Source: Spirometra erinaceieuropaei (taxonomy: Eukaryota > Platyhelminthes > Cestoda > Diphyllobothriidea > Diphyllobothriidae). From it: DNA of 64,000 bases. Within the stretch, counting starts at the first letter, position 1, and every line of letters begins with the position of its first letter. The stretch covers positions 1,489,967-1,553,966 of the forward strand of contig CACRXP010000037.1 in the NCBI GenBank assembly GCA_902702965.1, written 5' to 3'. The translations under genes were made by a program, and so were the position numbers. Positions 1-13,256 of the stretch are shown here, one piece after another. Under the pieces are notes generated by a model, which made no database searches, was not told where the DNA came from, and saw only the letters and a list, made by a program, of their open reading frames with translations.

Positions 1-1526
1 AAATTTTCCCTGCAAACATAGCGTTATCTTTAGAATCAAGTTTATCTAAATTACTAACCGATAATTAGTTATGTCAGGCCCGCTGATGCTAAAGCCTCGG
101 AAGCTCAAATAAGATAAAATGTGCCAACTTCAACGACAATGATATCTTATGCATCAGTCGGTATTTCCGCAAGAATCGTTTAAATTACAGCCGAACTTGC
201 ATGTGGATTTGCGGGGCGACAGCAAAGATCTTCAGTCATAATATAAATTATCTATTCATTTACTATTCAAAGCATAAGGGAGAAAGATGTGACTTTGTTT
301 TGCGCGGTAAATAAACATCTTGGGACGCTTTCTATGGCATATTATTACATTTCATATCTAACATTTTCTTGTGTCTCAAACATATTTCATCACATTGTTC
401 ATTTTATATGGTTGAAACGTTTACTTTTTAGACTTAATATAGCAAAAGCCCGTATCTGTCGGTCATAATCTTAGCTGCTCTCTCCAAAGGCTTGTGTTAC
501 TTCACTGAGAATAAAGAACCGCAACAAATATCTAGGGGAAAACTAGCCCTCTAAAATAGTTGGCGGCACAGATGAAATTCTTGGCCCTGCACTATGAGTT
601 TTAGTGGTCCACTTTTGCGAGCGTGTTAGGGGAATACCCGTTTGTTGAACTAGTCCACCTGACTTTTCTAACTTACTGGCGGAGGGGTTTATATTTTAAG
701 CAGCCATTTATGCCTAAATGCGTATTTACTATGCCGCCTTTTGAAGTCTTCTTTCGTAATGTCTCTGTTCCCAGTTGGTTTTAATAATATGCGTCAACTC
801 AGGTAAAGCGGCAACGGGGCACATTTTGGCCAATTCGAAGGCAGCTGGGATTAATGAAAACAAAAACTTCAAATGACTAAGAATGCCGCCAACAATCGTG
901 AAGTTCTCTCTTAAGTTTAATAATTTTGCCATATTCGATGAGGTATAGTCATATTCACACCGATCACTGATGTTTTATGCATATTGATACCCATAAAATC
1001 TTAAGATACCATCGATTAGGCGTAGTTTAATTTTACCAATGCTAGTTATTGACCAATCGAAAAGTAACGCATATCTAATAGTGATGGCAATTCAAACAAG
1101 AGCAGTAATTGTATCGATATTGTTCTTTTTGCCAGAGGATAGACGAAAAGTAGCAGAATGATGGAACAAAAGGGTTCTATTACATTAGGAATGCATAAAA
1201 GTGTTCATGCGGCTCATCTTATTAACGGACATCGTCAAAGTTAATCAATTTAAAAATCGTACTAAACAAAATGTTTTGGTAGGTACAAAATGATACGTAC
1301 ATAATTAAGGAAATTGTTGTGTTATCTCTGCGTCGACAGTTTCTGCCTAGGGTACAATTTCTGAGACAGACGTCTCCAAGAATGCCCATCGGTGGATATA
1401 GTTGCAGGGTGTTGATTAAAAAGTGTGTCTCAATGTCGCAAAATGTCAGCTCACAATCCCATAAAAATTATTTGACTGTATTTTTCCACATAAGCATGTA
1501 AGTTCTTAAATAGCGTGCGTTGCGTG
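1..1526. other. AT-rich stretch, no gene recognised
   Basis: No repeat, RNA gene or convincing exon was recognised. A short minus-strand frame (729-844) with a good acceptor-like sequence was considered and not accepted. Confidence 0.5.
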
Positions 1527-2518
1527 TACAGTGAGTGACCGATCTCATGAAATGTTGGCTGAAATTCTGAAATACGTTCTTGATTTGGGATGATTACTTA
1601 TACGCGGTGTTAGTACTTATTATCTTGCAGCATAATCCTATACTATTTCGGACTTAACAAGAAATCGGCCTGTAAGTACACTGCTTTTTAATCTCCTGTA
1701 GAAACGGTGCTCGGTAAAAAGTGACTACTTACGTACCATGCATTTTCCCATGGATTTTCAACGGTCTTGCAAATTTAAATATATTTTATAGAAAACACAA
1801 AAAATAGGCTTTCTTTCAGTCGTTTGATAGTGAATCACATCACCTTTATATTTTGTACTCGAAGAAGGAGTATAATTAGGTTTTTAAAATGTTTCCAACT
1901 ATGGGATTTTTAAGACCTCAAAATGTCCACAAATATAACATCGTACCTGTATTTTTATCACTATTCCCCATATAATGGACGACACTGTTCGTATTTTTTG
2001 TCAAATTTTAAGGATTCTATATGATATCTTTTCAAAGACGTTGACGAATATGTGATTTTTTTACTCGGAACGCATACACGATGTGGACTGAAATCACTAA
2101 GCGCTAGTGCAACGACTGATCAGGCTCCAAATTATTCGGCAATTATAAAACTTTTTAAAACCTAATTATTCCCATTTTTCAAGCATAAAATATAAAGATT
2201 ATGTGATTTTCTATCAAAAAACAGAAAGCAAACATATTTTTGTTTGTCTTTTCAATAATGTATGATTGCATTTGCAAGACCACCGAAAATCAATGAGGAA
2301 AATACATGCTAATTATGTAGTCACTTCTCACCTAGTATCGTCACTACAGGAGATTGAAAAGCAGTGTATTCAAAAGCTGATATCTTGCCACGTTCGAAAT
2401 ATTATAGGATTTTGCGGCATGATGACAAATACTACAACCGCGACCAAGTAATCTTTCCTAATTTAGAACACAGTTCAGATTTTCAGCCAACATTTCATGA
2501 GATCGGTCACTTACTCTA
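1527..2518. mobile_element. Palindromic TA-flanked MITE-like element
   Basis: The left end reads TACAGTGAGTGACCGATCTC. The reverse complement of the right end gives nearly the same sequence (TAGAGTAAGTGACCGATCTC). Homology continues inwards for roughly 370 bases on each side (about 1527-1900 and 2140-2518), including a shared run close to ATAATTAGGTTTT, with a spacer of about 230 bases. A second copy of the left arm lies at 56222-56650, so this is a dispersed family and not a chance palindrome. Terminal TA dinucleotides resemble Tc1/mariner target duplications. No transposase is encoded, so it would be non-autonomous. The superfamily assignment is inference from the TA ends alone. Confidence 0.65.
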
Positions 2519-3017
2519 GAGGAAGTTAAGAAAACAAAATTATTAGACGCTATTCTGTGTTTGGTAAGTAATATGTGCTGACCACGTCTCTAACAAAGGA
2601 CTGGAGGAGCATACTGAAGAACATAGGTTTTCCATTTTCTTTTGTGGTTATAATCTGTAATGCCTACTCCTATGCGTTCGATATCGGATATGGGAATTTG
2701 ACGCGTTTATGGTTTTCGGGCATCACTAAAATTAGAACATCCAACATTACTAAATCTGCAATTCTACACGCATCCGCTCTTGGCCTGTAGCGATAAATTG
2801 GCATAAAAATACAAATTGCCAACAACCTTAATAGGAAAACATTCCTACATGACGTTATTGAATGGTAAGTAGTAGACTGACATGGACATATAATTTGCAG
2901 GGTTTTTGGTGGGCCTTCTTAAACACATGACGTATTTTTGTCAAGTGACTTCGTAGTTGACTATCAGTTTGCTAAGAAGTCGTTCAACGCTCCTTCTCAG
3001 AGACACACAATACTTAC
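2519..3017. other. No recognised gene; probable intron
   Basis: AT-rich sequence downstream of a candidate minus-strand splice donor at 3018. Nothing else recognised. Confidence 0.4.
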
Positions 3018-3395
3018 CCGTCTAACCTTGTAGATAAAATTGTCACTGAAAACGTTCTGTAACTTTGGATGTTGGTGGATGTCTGTCAGTGGTACAATAG
3101 GTTGAGTCATCTGCAGAACTGCAATAACCGGGTCTTCCCAGCTGGCCGAAAATTCCGTGGTATTAGTTTCCAATCTTTCTAAACTCGACGCGTCTGCAAA
3201 TGACGATGGCACGAGGAACTGAACTAGGGAAAGGTCTCGAAGAATGGCATGTACAGAAATTGTGAACTCATCCTTCCAATGAAACCAATCCATTTTAGTA
3301 TTGACTTCCAGATTCAGGTGGTCAAAGTTCCGTGCCAAGAAACCAGAGGCAGAAAACGTCAAACCGGAGATTGAAGCGGCCTCAGAGATGCTAAA
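3018..3395 (-). CDS. Candidate exon, same gene as the CSPG-repeat exon
   Basis: An open minus-strand stretch of 126 codons ends at a strong donor: CGG followed by GTAAGT, with the intron starting at 3017. A plausible but purine-interrupted acceptor (TTTCTTAAAG) precedes position 3395. With these sites the exon is 378 nt and phase 0 at both ends, matching the phase-0 donor of the CSPG-repeat exon 8 kb upstream. The peptide includes DEFTISVHA and SDNFIYKV, beta-strand-like stretches of the kind seen in extracellular domains, but no family is recognised. Joining it to the CSPG gene is inference from strand and phase. It could belong to another gene. Confidence 0.4.
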
Positions 3396-6020
3396 CTTTA
3401 AGAAATTTTTATTGAAGGTATGTGGTAGAGCAAAGAACACAATGAGTAGTCAAAAAGAAAACCAATTAACATAATTAGATTCTTACCTGTCTGCTTATAT
3501 TTCTTCGGCACTGGTGGTATACCACACTGCGTCGCAAAATACTAGCATATGTGAAATGCAGAGCACTTGGGTGTAACGTGTTGTCCACCATCAGACAGCC
3601 ACCCTGGACTTGTCGTCTCAGACGAATATAAATATCCTCAGGCCTCATCTGGACGTTCGTATGAATCTAGCCAGTTAGAAGTAAGATGTGGACATGTTAT
3701 TTTAGATGATGAAATCGGCTTAAAAAGAAAATACACGCTTACAGCCCAGGCATTTTGGGCATTGGGTTTTCGATATATAAGTTAAAATGGACACTTTTCT
3801 CTCAAGCGGGCTCATTACTAAAGGCTGTGAGCAACAGTAATGACAGACTGAAACACAAATGTTTCTGAAAGCGAGACGTGCAAAGTCGCAAGCCATCAGT
3901 TTTATTGCTGTCAGTGGGTGTACTGTTTATATCTGACTTTGAAAACAGCATTTGCTATTTTGTAACGAATAAAATACTGACAGGTAAACTTGAATGCTTA
4001 GAGATGAAGTGCAAATTTTTTAATTATGACTTCCTGGTGGTTTCCAACCAAGCAACATGCTTCAATGGAGGCAACTGCAAAAAAGTCAACCCGGTTAGCT
4101 TTTGAATAACTGCATAAACTTAAATACTTATAAACGTGGTTTGTCCCTGCGTGATAGGGTGATCATTGCTGATGGTCCGTACCGATGCACAAGCAAAATC
4201 GCAGCCCCACACACGATGGAAGAAGACTGTGAAGAATAATTCCTTAAAGAAGTTTTGTGGTCGAAGCAAACACTTCTTATCAACTAAAATATACATAAAT
4301 AAACTAGGCGATTTCTTAAAAATACGTGAAACACCTGCAATGTTGTAAGGGCAAGCATATTAATTATGCCTGAGTCAAGTTTATTTGCTTAGTATTCTGA
4401 GGATAGGTTTATTTTTCAACAGCGAGAAGCGCAGATCCATCGGTTCTATTTTTCATTCAGCTACACACTTGGATACTTGCAGTAAACTAAATCGTGGGTA
4501 GGGCCATCCTTAATCTTTTCATGTTGATGTCTCACTACGACGAAAGCAGATGATCAGGAAGACTATCCCAGCCATTTGATACTGGCTTGAATTTTTTTTA
4601 TTTTTATGAGCCTAATGGAAGTTTTTAAATTCTTGTTTCGTAGTCTTTAATGTTATTTTACAAGACAAAGAATGAAAATCGTGTTTATCCTCATTTGTTT
4701 TCCGCGTAGCGTTTCCTAACTCTCCTGTATTTTTCGCTTTTTACCTGTCAAGCAGAGGAAATATGGAGACCAGAGTTAAGAAACTGACAATTTGTTTCAC
4801 GTTTGTTCGTGCGGTCTACGAGCTGTGTTTCGTATTACGCCTAATCAGATCGTTGTCGTACCATGCTTTCTTATTACTATTTGGCATGACGTCCAACAGC
4901 GGTCGGAAGTAAAACATTTGCCTTCAAGCAATATGTGGTTGGGCCGAATATTGGTAAAGTGGTACTATACACCAGTCCATTGACATTCATTGGAAAGGTA
5001 TTTGCGGGTACTTTAATGAGCGAAGACGGAGCAATGCTACACGTGATCCGGATATAAGCAATGACAAAGTTGTCATTCTTAAAGAAGAGTAACGTTCCAC
5101 GATTCCAATCACTTGCCGATCGCCCACTGTTTTATTCATTTTACAAAGGCATTCCATTTTATCGAGAGTTAACGGTTCTAGTAAGAAATGAGATAAGTTA
5201 ACATGCCTAACAACTGTTGAGGAAGCATTATCCTAGCATTTCAGTTTCACAGCCAAATGCAACATCAGTGAGAAAATCAGATAGTGGTGGTCAGTCCCAC
5301 AGGTGTTGGAGTATTTATAGGAAGCCTTGCAACTGGCCACACTTGCTTTTGCTTGCAACCAATCAGCAGATATAAACGTTGCGGTACCAACGCATTTTAA
5401 ATGATATAACAGGGCCATCATGGATTCGGTGAGAATTTGATATCGCAAGATTTGGTTGGTAGATGGTAGCCAACTACAGGCATTTCTTGGTTGTTTACGG
5501 TTACGTGTCATTTTGCTCAATAGGCCGATTTACCCTCAACACTGCCAAAATGTCTGGTGGAGTTGAACAGTCGATTCCTGTAGAAAGGTGTCATTCCCAT
5601 GAGGTTTTTGAGCAGTCGAAAGTTCACTTCAGTAGCATTGAGAGGCAACGAAGACCAATCAGTTTAGATGCATCAATGAAATTAACGTTGTCATTCTCTA
5701 AAGCCTTCGAGAATCCTGCAGCTATAATATGACCAGGAGACTAGGCTGATTGCAAAACCAAAAACCAACCAGTTTGTCGCACACATTATTACACACATCT
5801 TTCGCAAGTTTAAATCCAAGAATATATAATTATTCGGTCAGATGTGGTTATATAGACGCACCTGAGGTGAACAAACCCCACCCGCCCGTAATATGGAACT
5901 TATAATAAGAGGTATTTTACAGGTGGGGCGGGGGACCGCACGGCCAACGAGGACAAGTAACTGTATGCATAAAAAGCAACCGGGAAGACGCAGTTGTACT
6001 TGACTGGTTGGTAAATAGTT
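3396..6020. other. Non-coding, probable intron, no repeat recognised
   Basis: Only short open frames without codon or motif support. Short G-rich/C-rich stretches near 5875-5940 precede the telomere-like tract. Confidence 0.4.
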
Positions 6021-6130
6021 GTCCTAACCCCTAACCCTAACCTCCGAACGCTGACCCATAACCCTAAACCATAACCCCTCACCCACCCACCACCCAAACC
6101 CTAACTTCAACCCTTACGCTTACTTGCAGG
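6021..6130 (+). repeat. Degenerate interstitial telomere-like repeat
   Basis: About 110 bases hold repeated CCCTAA or near variants (CCTAACCCCTAACCCTAACC, then ACCCATAACCCTAAACC, ACCACCCAAACCCTAAC). This corresponds to TTAGGG on the minus strand, the metazoan telomere unit, also used by flatworms. The units are irregular in length and spacing. It sits inside ordinary sequence with a coding exon 5 kb away, so it is an internal relic and not a chromosome end. Confidence 0.7.
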
Positions 6131-9100
6131 CCTAAACCTTTACCCTGAAACATCCAGCGCGATGGTTAGAAGGAGACGACAGGCCGAAAGTCAAGGGGTA
6201 CCACCGGGGTTCGGCCGAGAAATGTAGACACGATACCAAATTAACAAGACCGTCAACAGAACACACACCACAACACAGCAACCCCATGCCGACGTAATCA
6301 AACTAGCATGAAGTAATAAGTAGGCCAGTGGTATTTTGTTCCTCGGGTGCGGCTTTTTTACAATTTCTTACCATTTATTCGTATATTAATGTCAGCTTCA
6401 TATCGTCGCACTATTGCATACTTCGACAAGGTAAATGCGTAAGAACAAATTTGTTAAGAGTCGTAACCGGTTAGTCAGCGGATTCGTAGCCTATATTTTC
6501 CTCGATGCACACCAGGCAAGGTTAACGTACATAGCTCGATAGCAAAAAATGAGGATGTAAGCACCCAAATTATTAAGGTCTACATTTGTTTCATGGAACA
6601 CCATTTAAATAAAAATTTTCCACCAGAAAATTGACGATCGATAAGTTATCAAGCATTATTAGACACGACCGGGAAATGTCCCTTATACGCATACAGACAC
6701 CATAATCTGAAAGTTATATGACTAGGATGTTCTGGGCAAATTGGGAACGCTCATGCAGACATCTTCGGGCCATCTCAGAGAGCGCTTTTCACTACTTTAA
6801 ATCATCAAACAAACTGTCCATGCGAATTTTTTCAAGATGAATGTTTATTAACCACTGATAAGGTCACTAAGTATTGCTTGGTTGGGTTAGAGTATTAATG
6901 AGAGGAATCCGATTTTGTGTAAAGTGCTGGATATTTCAAAGCCGTTCAGCAGATATTGGGGCAACAGTGGCACCTCATTTTACTAACTGCATGAAGATGC
7001 AAGCGCAACGTTTGCATCGCTGTCGACAAAATGTTTCAGGTATATAAGTTACATATAAAACAGTTGAATTCATTGTGAAATTCGGTTAAAATGGACAGTT
7101 TAGTAGAATTGTTTATGCAAGATCCCGCAGAAGCTTGTTTCAGATTATTCTAATTTTTTAGGTTAGTCGTTCAAAGACCTAAGATATCTAGGGCTACTTG
7201 AATGAAATCTATCGGTCTCTGCATGTTTAAAATAAGATTCTTAAAGTTATTTATACTTCCAGCACTGTGTTGGTGATGTAAAAACATTTCAAGGGAATTC
7301 AAAGTACTCCATGAATGTTGTTTACATTTTTTGACAAAATACAAGAGAATTCAGGTATCTTAATATAATCCGTACCCAAAAAACTTAAAAAATAAGTCCC
7401 CAATGCGTAGTCTTATAATAACTGGGCAGCCAAATGAACGGGTGCTGAATCACTGCATGAAATATGTCTTTGTTTCACCTTAACAACTAGCTGATCAGTT
7501 TCACTTTATCAGATAATCTGTATTTGTCCTTTATTTAAGTGTTTTTTCCTTTTTGTGTATGCATACATTCTCATTTTTAAACGGACGAATTTCGCGCGAA
7601 ACATCGTAGTGTGTTTACTCACCCTTCATGTTCAAGTAGCCGCTTATGAAAACCGAATTATTACTTAACTGAAAATAATTATTTTCTGCCATTGTTGCAC
7701 GAAGGACTGATTGTGTTAGAAAACGGCTGCAAATCGTAAGTTGCCTCCACTTGCGAGTTTTAAGATGTCCACAGTACTTCAAGTAAGAAAGTTCGTAATA
7801 TCGTAATTTTTATAGAATAACTTTCGAAGTCGTGTTTGCTAAACTAACGCGCTTTAAACGCAATGTTAGATAAGTGCTTTGGAGAATCCTGGTCGCCATT
7901 AAGCAATATTTATCTAGAAGTATCATGATTACATTAAGGTCGAATCAGGTAAACGGTATGCGCAAAACGGGTTTTTATCCAATAGACCCTTTTAAAAGAG
8001 TGCTCATCTTTCAGCGAATTTTAAAGTTTGCATAATGAAAACATCCTGCAGAGTCACTGCTTGCTTTTATAGAATTAGGAACATTAAAGCAGCAAGGAGG
8101 AGAGTAAAAACCACACGACCGAACTTTGTCCTGTGATATTTGTCTTATCGGGAGCTTTTTGAATATGATAAGTTGTCGGTCATAGCAATGAAATGCGGTC
8201 GTTTCTTTATATGAATATGAAAGATGAACATCTATCCAGCATAATATCTCTTATCAATTCAGCTCTGCAGAGCAAGACGAATAATATTGCCCAGATGGTA
8301 GTTTAAGTTAAAGAGCTTAACTTGTTTATTTCCTGGAGATAAGTAAGTGTTTTTATTGTTGCGCAAAGCCTTTGTTATTAAATAGGGTTTGAGATATTTC
8401 TCACTTACAAAACTTAATGCTTTGAGTTTTGGCTGCAGTGTTTTACTGTACCGTGATTCTAAAAATGCGTTTGGAGATTCGCGACTTTGAAATTTTGATT
8501 ACAAGTGCGCTGATAAACTAAAATTATAAAGCTTAATGAAAAGTAAATTACATTTGCTTGCCTCAGACGAGCTTAGTGCAGCTGCATGTTTACTGATCGA
8601 ATTGTTGTCATTAAAATTTGTTTGGTGCGTACCATGTATGTAGACGAAAATTTCACCATATTTTAAACCAAAATGCCTATCACACATCAGATTAAAACCG
8701 CGCAGAGTCTGTCAATTTGTGGGGAATGAAATGTTTATGAAGACCCTCCCTAAAATGCATCTCATGAGGTACATATTCTCTTTCTTAGCATGCTGCTGCG
8801 AGGCGACAATTCAGCGACCTTGTTGAACGGTCGGTTATAAAAAACTCTTTCAGCCAATACCTTTAATAAATTCCTTATCTTGCAATTGATTATTTCGGAA
8901 TTTTCAATGTCCTTGGGCTCATTAAGCCTACATTTCCGTCTCCCCACATAATGTTGTCTAAAGGTCAAAGAATGCAAAGCCAAGGCAGTCAGACATTTGT
9001 AGGTCATGCAGCACTAGAAAGTCGTTTTTATTATTCATTTTGCTAAAAGTGAAACAAACTTCCGAGTCGAGTACGATTTTACCCCTAATCAGCAAGAGAG

Positions 9101-11398
9101 AAGAAGCCTCTACTACATGCTAAACGCGCTTAAATACTGGAATGCAGAGTTTTGAGAGGTGGACCCGTCATGTCGTGTGTGAAATAAGCAACAAGTGTCT
9201 TTTTTTCAGTGGTCAGCCAGCCAACATCCAGTCGCCTATTATAATGTAAGTTAATGCTATCCTTCTGTACAGCCTTGCTTAAGTTTAAACAATTGTGTCT
9301 TCTTTTGTATTTAAGTTATTGATGAGGCTAAATTTCGGAAACAGGAATTTTATAACGCTGACGTTTGGGATTATGACACGAGCCCAGCAAGATTAACAGT
9401 CGGGTACAATAACGGCAGGTCTTCATCATATCTTCACGTTTAGTGAAACTGAAACTAGAGATGATAGTAAATTCCGCATGTACCTAGGACTGCTTGGGAC
9501 ACGGTTCTCCGGTCTATATTCTAGTAGCAATTGCAACGAATTCTCCCCTTCTAACCAAATGCCAACAACTTCTGTTGACTATTCAAGTGGTTACGACGTA
9601 AGTGCGTTCACAGGGACATGCCTGTCCCTTGCGCCTTGAGGCTCGATCCAGCATCTTTGCAAGCACTTGCGGAGCAACCAGCAACATTGCAAATAATACC
9701 GACAGTGACGAGGGAGAATAGGATAGCCAACTCTGAGGCATCAACCGGCCAGCTAGCAGGTTCTTAATATTGCCAGCCGAAACGGCGGCTTTCGAAATGG
9801 TCAAGTAATTATCACGCTACCCACTACCAAATGGGACGAAAGTGCGAAAACTAAGTATTCGACTGATCAGGTAATACCCGAATGAAATATGGCCAACTCT
9901 GATGGAGGCGAGAAATACTAGTTTTATCGGTATATGTTGGCATGACACAGGATCTCATTGTGGCCTCCTCACCTGTATCTTCGCTAACCTTCTCTTATCC
10001 CCGCCTCTGATGGCCGCTTCTTAAATTAATTCAGACAACGTGAGAATAGGAAGTCTAGTCTATTTATACTCCCCTAAATCCGCCATTCGGATTCACTGCT
10101 GAGGAATGTGTTGAGCTTCATTTATGGTTTGAGATCATAGCTTGATCAATTAAATGACAATCAAAACATTATTTGAAGGATCTGAAAATATGGACAAGAA
10201 AAAAGTCAGTTATGTCCAAATTAACTTAATCAAATTGATAAGTGTCTTATTGTAATGAGTGGTGAAAACGCATTTTTTGTGCTATGCAAATATTTCTGAT
10301 GACAGTAATAAGCGGTTAATAATCGTCGCTTTTTGGGTTCATTGAAGGGTCTGGTTTGTTTTAGCGAATAGGCGACTGACAGGCAGAAGTTTGGAAATTA
10401 CGAAATTCTAATTGGTAAGGTACAGTACAACCCCTGATAAAGCCCAACAGGCCGATGCTAAGCAAATTAGCTCAATATATCCTTTAATCCTGGTAAGTTC
10501 TGAGAGAAGAATCCGTTACTTTTTCTTCTGTCCAAGAGCCTGTATAAGTATGCAAATATCATTTTAACTGTCTCCTCCAAATGAATGTTGAACTGTATCC
10601 TGAAATAATAGGAATGTTCGCGAAAAGATAACAGTATAGATTAAAAAATTTGGTGCAGCTCCCTAAATGCTGTTTGACGAGACCTAGAAGAAAAGTTCTA
10701 CCAACGGACCTCGGTCCAAAGCAGAATAATCTATCGGAAACGACCTAAAGATAAGTTCTATATGAAATGCTTTTGACGCACGCAGACAAAGCTATGTAAT
10801 GATGATTGACTTTATTGTTGGGCCATGTCTGCCCTTCTTGCTAAGTTCATAATCTTGTAGGGCATTTTAGGGTGTAATTTGTTCATAAAAAGGTTTTCAT
10901 AATGACAGTTGTAACTTTTGATCTAATCAAGGTGCCATTTTATGCGTTGACCCGCAGTTTTGCGAATAAGCAAAAAAGATTTTTCTTAGCACGTTCTCAA
11001 TGCATAATGGAGCTGCTTTTGTCCTCGTAATGTGGATAATATCGACTATGTCATGCTTGCTCTAACAAAATCCCAGCACGGTAATTTTGGCCTATAATAT
11101 TTACAATTGCTCCACTCTTCGAGAAGTGTGCACACAAAAACAGACAAACAATCTGCACGACGACGCTTTTAAAGAATGGAAAAAATTATTTTTATGCATG
11201 CGCCTAAAGACCTATGTACGGATTTTAACACCTCGAAATATTCAGCCTGACATAGACTTTACACATAATTCAAATCACTTCAGGAAAGAGAAAAAACCAT
11301 TTAAAGCAAAGAATTTTGTCAGCTAAAATTAGCGGCAAATTTCCTATTTTCTGAACTTAAGATAAGATTCTCATTAATGAGCAAATGATAAATCCTAC
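6131..11398. other. Long non-coding stretch, probable intron
   Basis: About 5.3 kb of AT-rich DNA with no exon, RNA gene or transposon recognised. It lies between the donor of the CSPG exon (11399) and the candidate next exon (3395), so it would be intron if both belong to one gene. A more GC-rich patch at 9560-10020 may be an old repeat that I cannot name. Confidence 0.4.
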
Positions 11399-13256
11399 CT
11401 CAAAGAAAATGTCCGCCATACCATTTTCTGTAACTGTTATAAACTGCGGATACTTCACACTCATCGTTGGTTTGGTTTGATTGAACGTCAATATCGTTGT
11501 CTGTAAGTTTGATCCCTCCACTAGGAGACAGTGTATGCAGAATTCTCGAAAAGACGACAGTTTGAAATGAATATTTTCATTGTTTATGTCCGCCAATGGT
11601 AGGATGCTCAGCAGCTCTCCAGAAAGTTTGTTCTCAAAGACCCCCGTCGAACAGGATACCTGAGTGTTTTGTGGCGGGCAGGCTAACAATGCAGACCTCC
11701 AGTAACCGTCAGTTCTCTCAGCCAGCTTATCGCGAACATGTAACTTAACAAAACCTGATGAAGACAAAACGGCTTTATAGCTGAATCCGCGTGGTTCAAT
11801 TGATTTCTTCTGGTTAGGTTTCGCATGTAAATGGTAAATCCCGAAAGCCGATTCACCCATCGAGGGAATGCTGTCAGTTATCTGACGTAGTAATTTTAAA
11901 CGATCGGGTAAGGCTTCCACAGATACGTTGACGAACAGGTTCTGAGTGTCTTGACAGAAAATACGGAACCGAAATTCATCTTTCACAGTATCCGGGCTGA
12001 AAGTTTCGTAAAGTAGCCTACCTTCAGACATCAGGCTCAAGGGGATTGTGTGAACGGATTGCCGACAAAATAATTCCTCCGAGTATTCAACGTCAGTAGT
12101 GTCCTCTGTGGGTAGTAGTTCTATTTTGCGTTTCATATACAAATGACCATGCTTTGGCCGGGTGACTATTTGTAGTAGATACTCAAATGTTGGAGTTGTC
12201 AAAGGCGCGGCAGTATCAGCTGAGCGTAGAGTATCCTCATTGAATTTTAAACAGCGAATATCGGTATCTCCAAGCGGGTTTTGTTTAAACTCCAATACGC
12301 CGCCCTCGTCAAGGAAACCCACTTGATTGACTGTTTTAGGATGGTTTTGAAGCGTTTTGTGGAGAAGAGAGTTAGGCAGGATGCTCAATATCTCCACTGA
12401 AAAGCTGTTTTCTCTTGGTTCTCGATATGATCGAACGTGCACAAAAAAACGAAAGAAATCCCTTACGCGTACCACTCCATTTATATCGTGTTTTTCATTT
12501 ATAACACTGTTAGTAAGCACGCGACGAAAAGTATAAAATAAGTTCCCTGAGTCGATATCGCTTTGCCTGAAAACAGATCCAACGCCAAGATAAGTTCTCG
12601 TAAAATTTGTTCGATTTTTTCTTATGAAGAGATGGCCGTGCAGCGGCATTTTGGATATTGTGTAGAATATACTTTCCGGTCCCTCAAAAGGAGTCACAGT
12701 GGTATGTAAGTTCCACTTAGTAATAATGCCAGTGGAACCATCTCTAACTTTAAACATATTACGAAGAGTATTCTTTGGCTGTCGAAAGACGAAAAGTGGG
12801 CCACTGGCAACGACTTTGAGGTTGATCCGAATGAAGTTGATCCGAAGAATAAGATTTGCTTGCCGACGTTGGTCAGTGTCTACGGCATGCAGGATGACAC
12901 GCTCAGTTACTGTAGCAGAAGGTTCAGGTGACTGTACAATGTTGCCTGTGTAGCGCACATGACCCGAATCTACTTCGCGGCCGGAGAACTCATTGGTCTC
13001 AACCCAGGTGTCCAGACGAGAAGCATTTGGAAAAAATTCCGACGAAAATCGTTCAATCACTCCGACGTCAATGTTAAGAACGCGAAAGTGGTATTGGAGA
13101 ATGTCAAAAGGTGAAAATGTGGAGCCGTTCATGGGAAGAATATTTTGGGCGGAAAGCACAAGACTACTAACAGGCTTGATAAACAGAGGAGCTAAATGCA
13201 ATGTTTCGGTTCTAAGAGCATCTGCTAGGCTGCGCTGTCTCGCAGAACGTTTAGTC
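11399..13256 (-). CDS. Large exon with CSPG/FRAS1-type repeats
   Basis: This is one long open minus-strand exon of about 619 codons, part of a secreted or membrane-bound extracellular-matrix protein of the CSPG4/FRAS1/FREM type. At least three CSPG-like units show the usual pattern (G-H-L, then Q-x-D-I-D-S-G, then D-x-F-x-F). The first has EVDSGHVRYTG (about 12945-12980). The second has GHLFIRKN, QSDIDSGNLFYTF (about 12540-12575) and DFFRFFVHVR. The third has KHGHLYMKR and DEFRFRIF (about 11960-11985). A fourth opens with FITVTENGMADI just before the exon ends. The donor is GAG followed by GTAGG at 11398. The acceptor is most likely TTTTTTCCATTTTAG before 13256; a second acceptor before 13275 would add six codons. 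No signal peptide or membrane span lies in this exon, so it is internal. CSPG4 versus FRAS/FREM cannot be decided here. Confidence 0.75.

Noticed and set aside
729..844. Possible minus-strand terminal exon after TTTTCATTAATCCCAG
   Set aside because: The acceptor looks good, but the 38-codon frame has no recognisable motif and its phase does not fit the donor at 3018.
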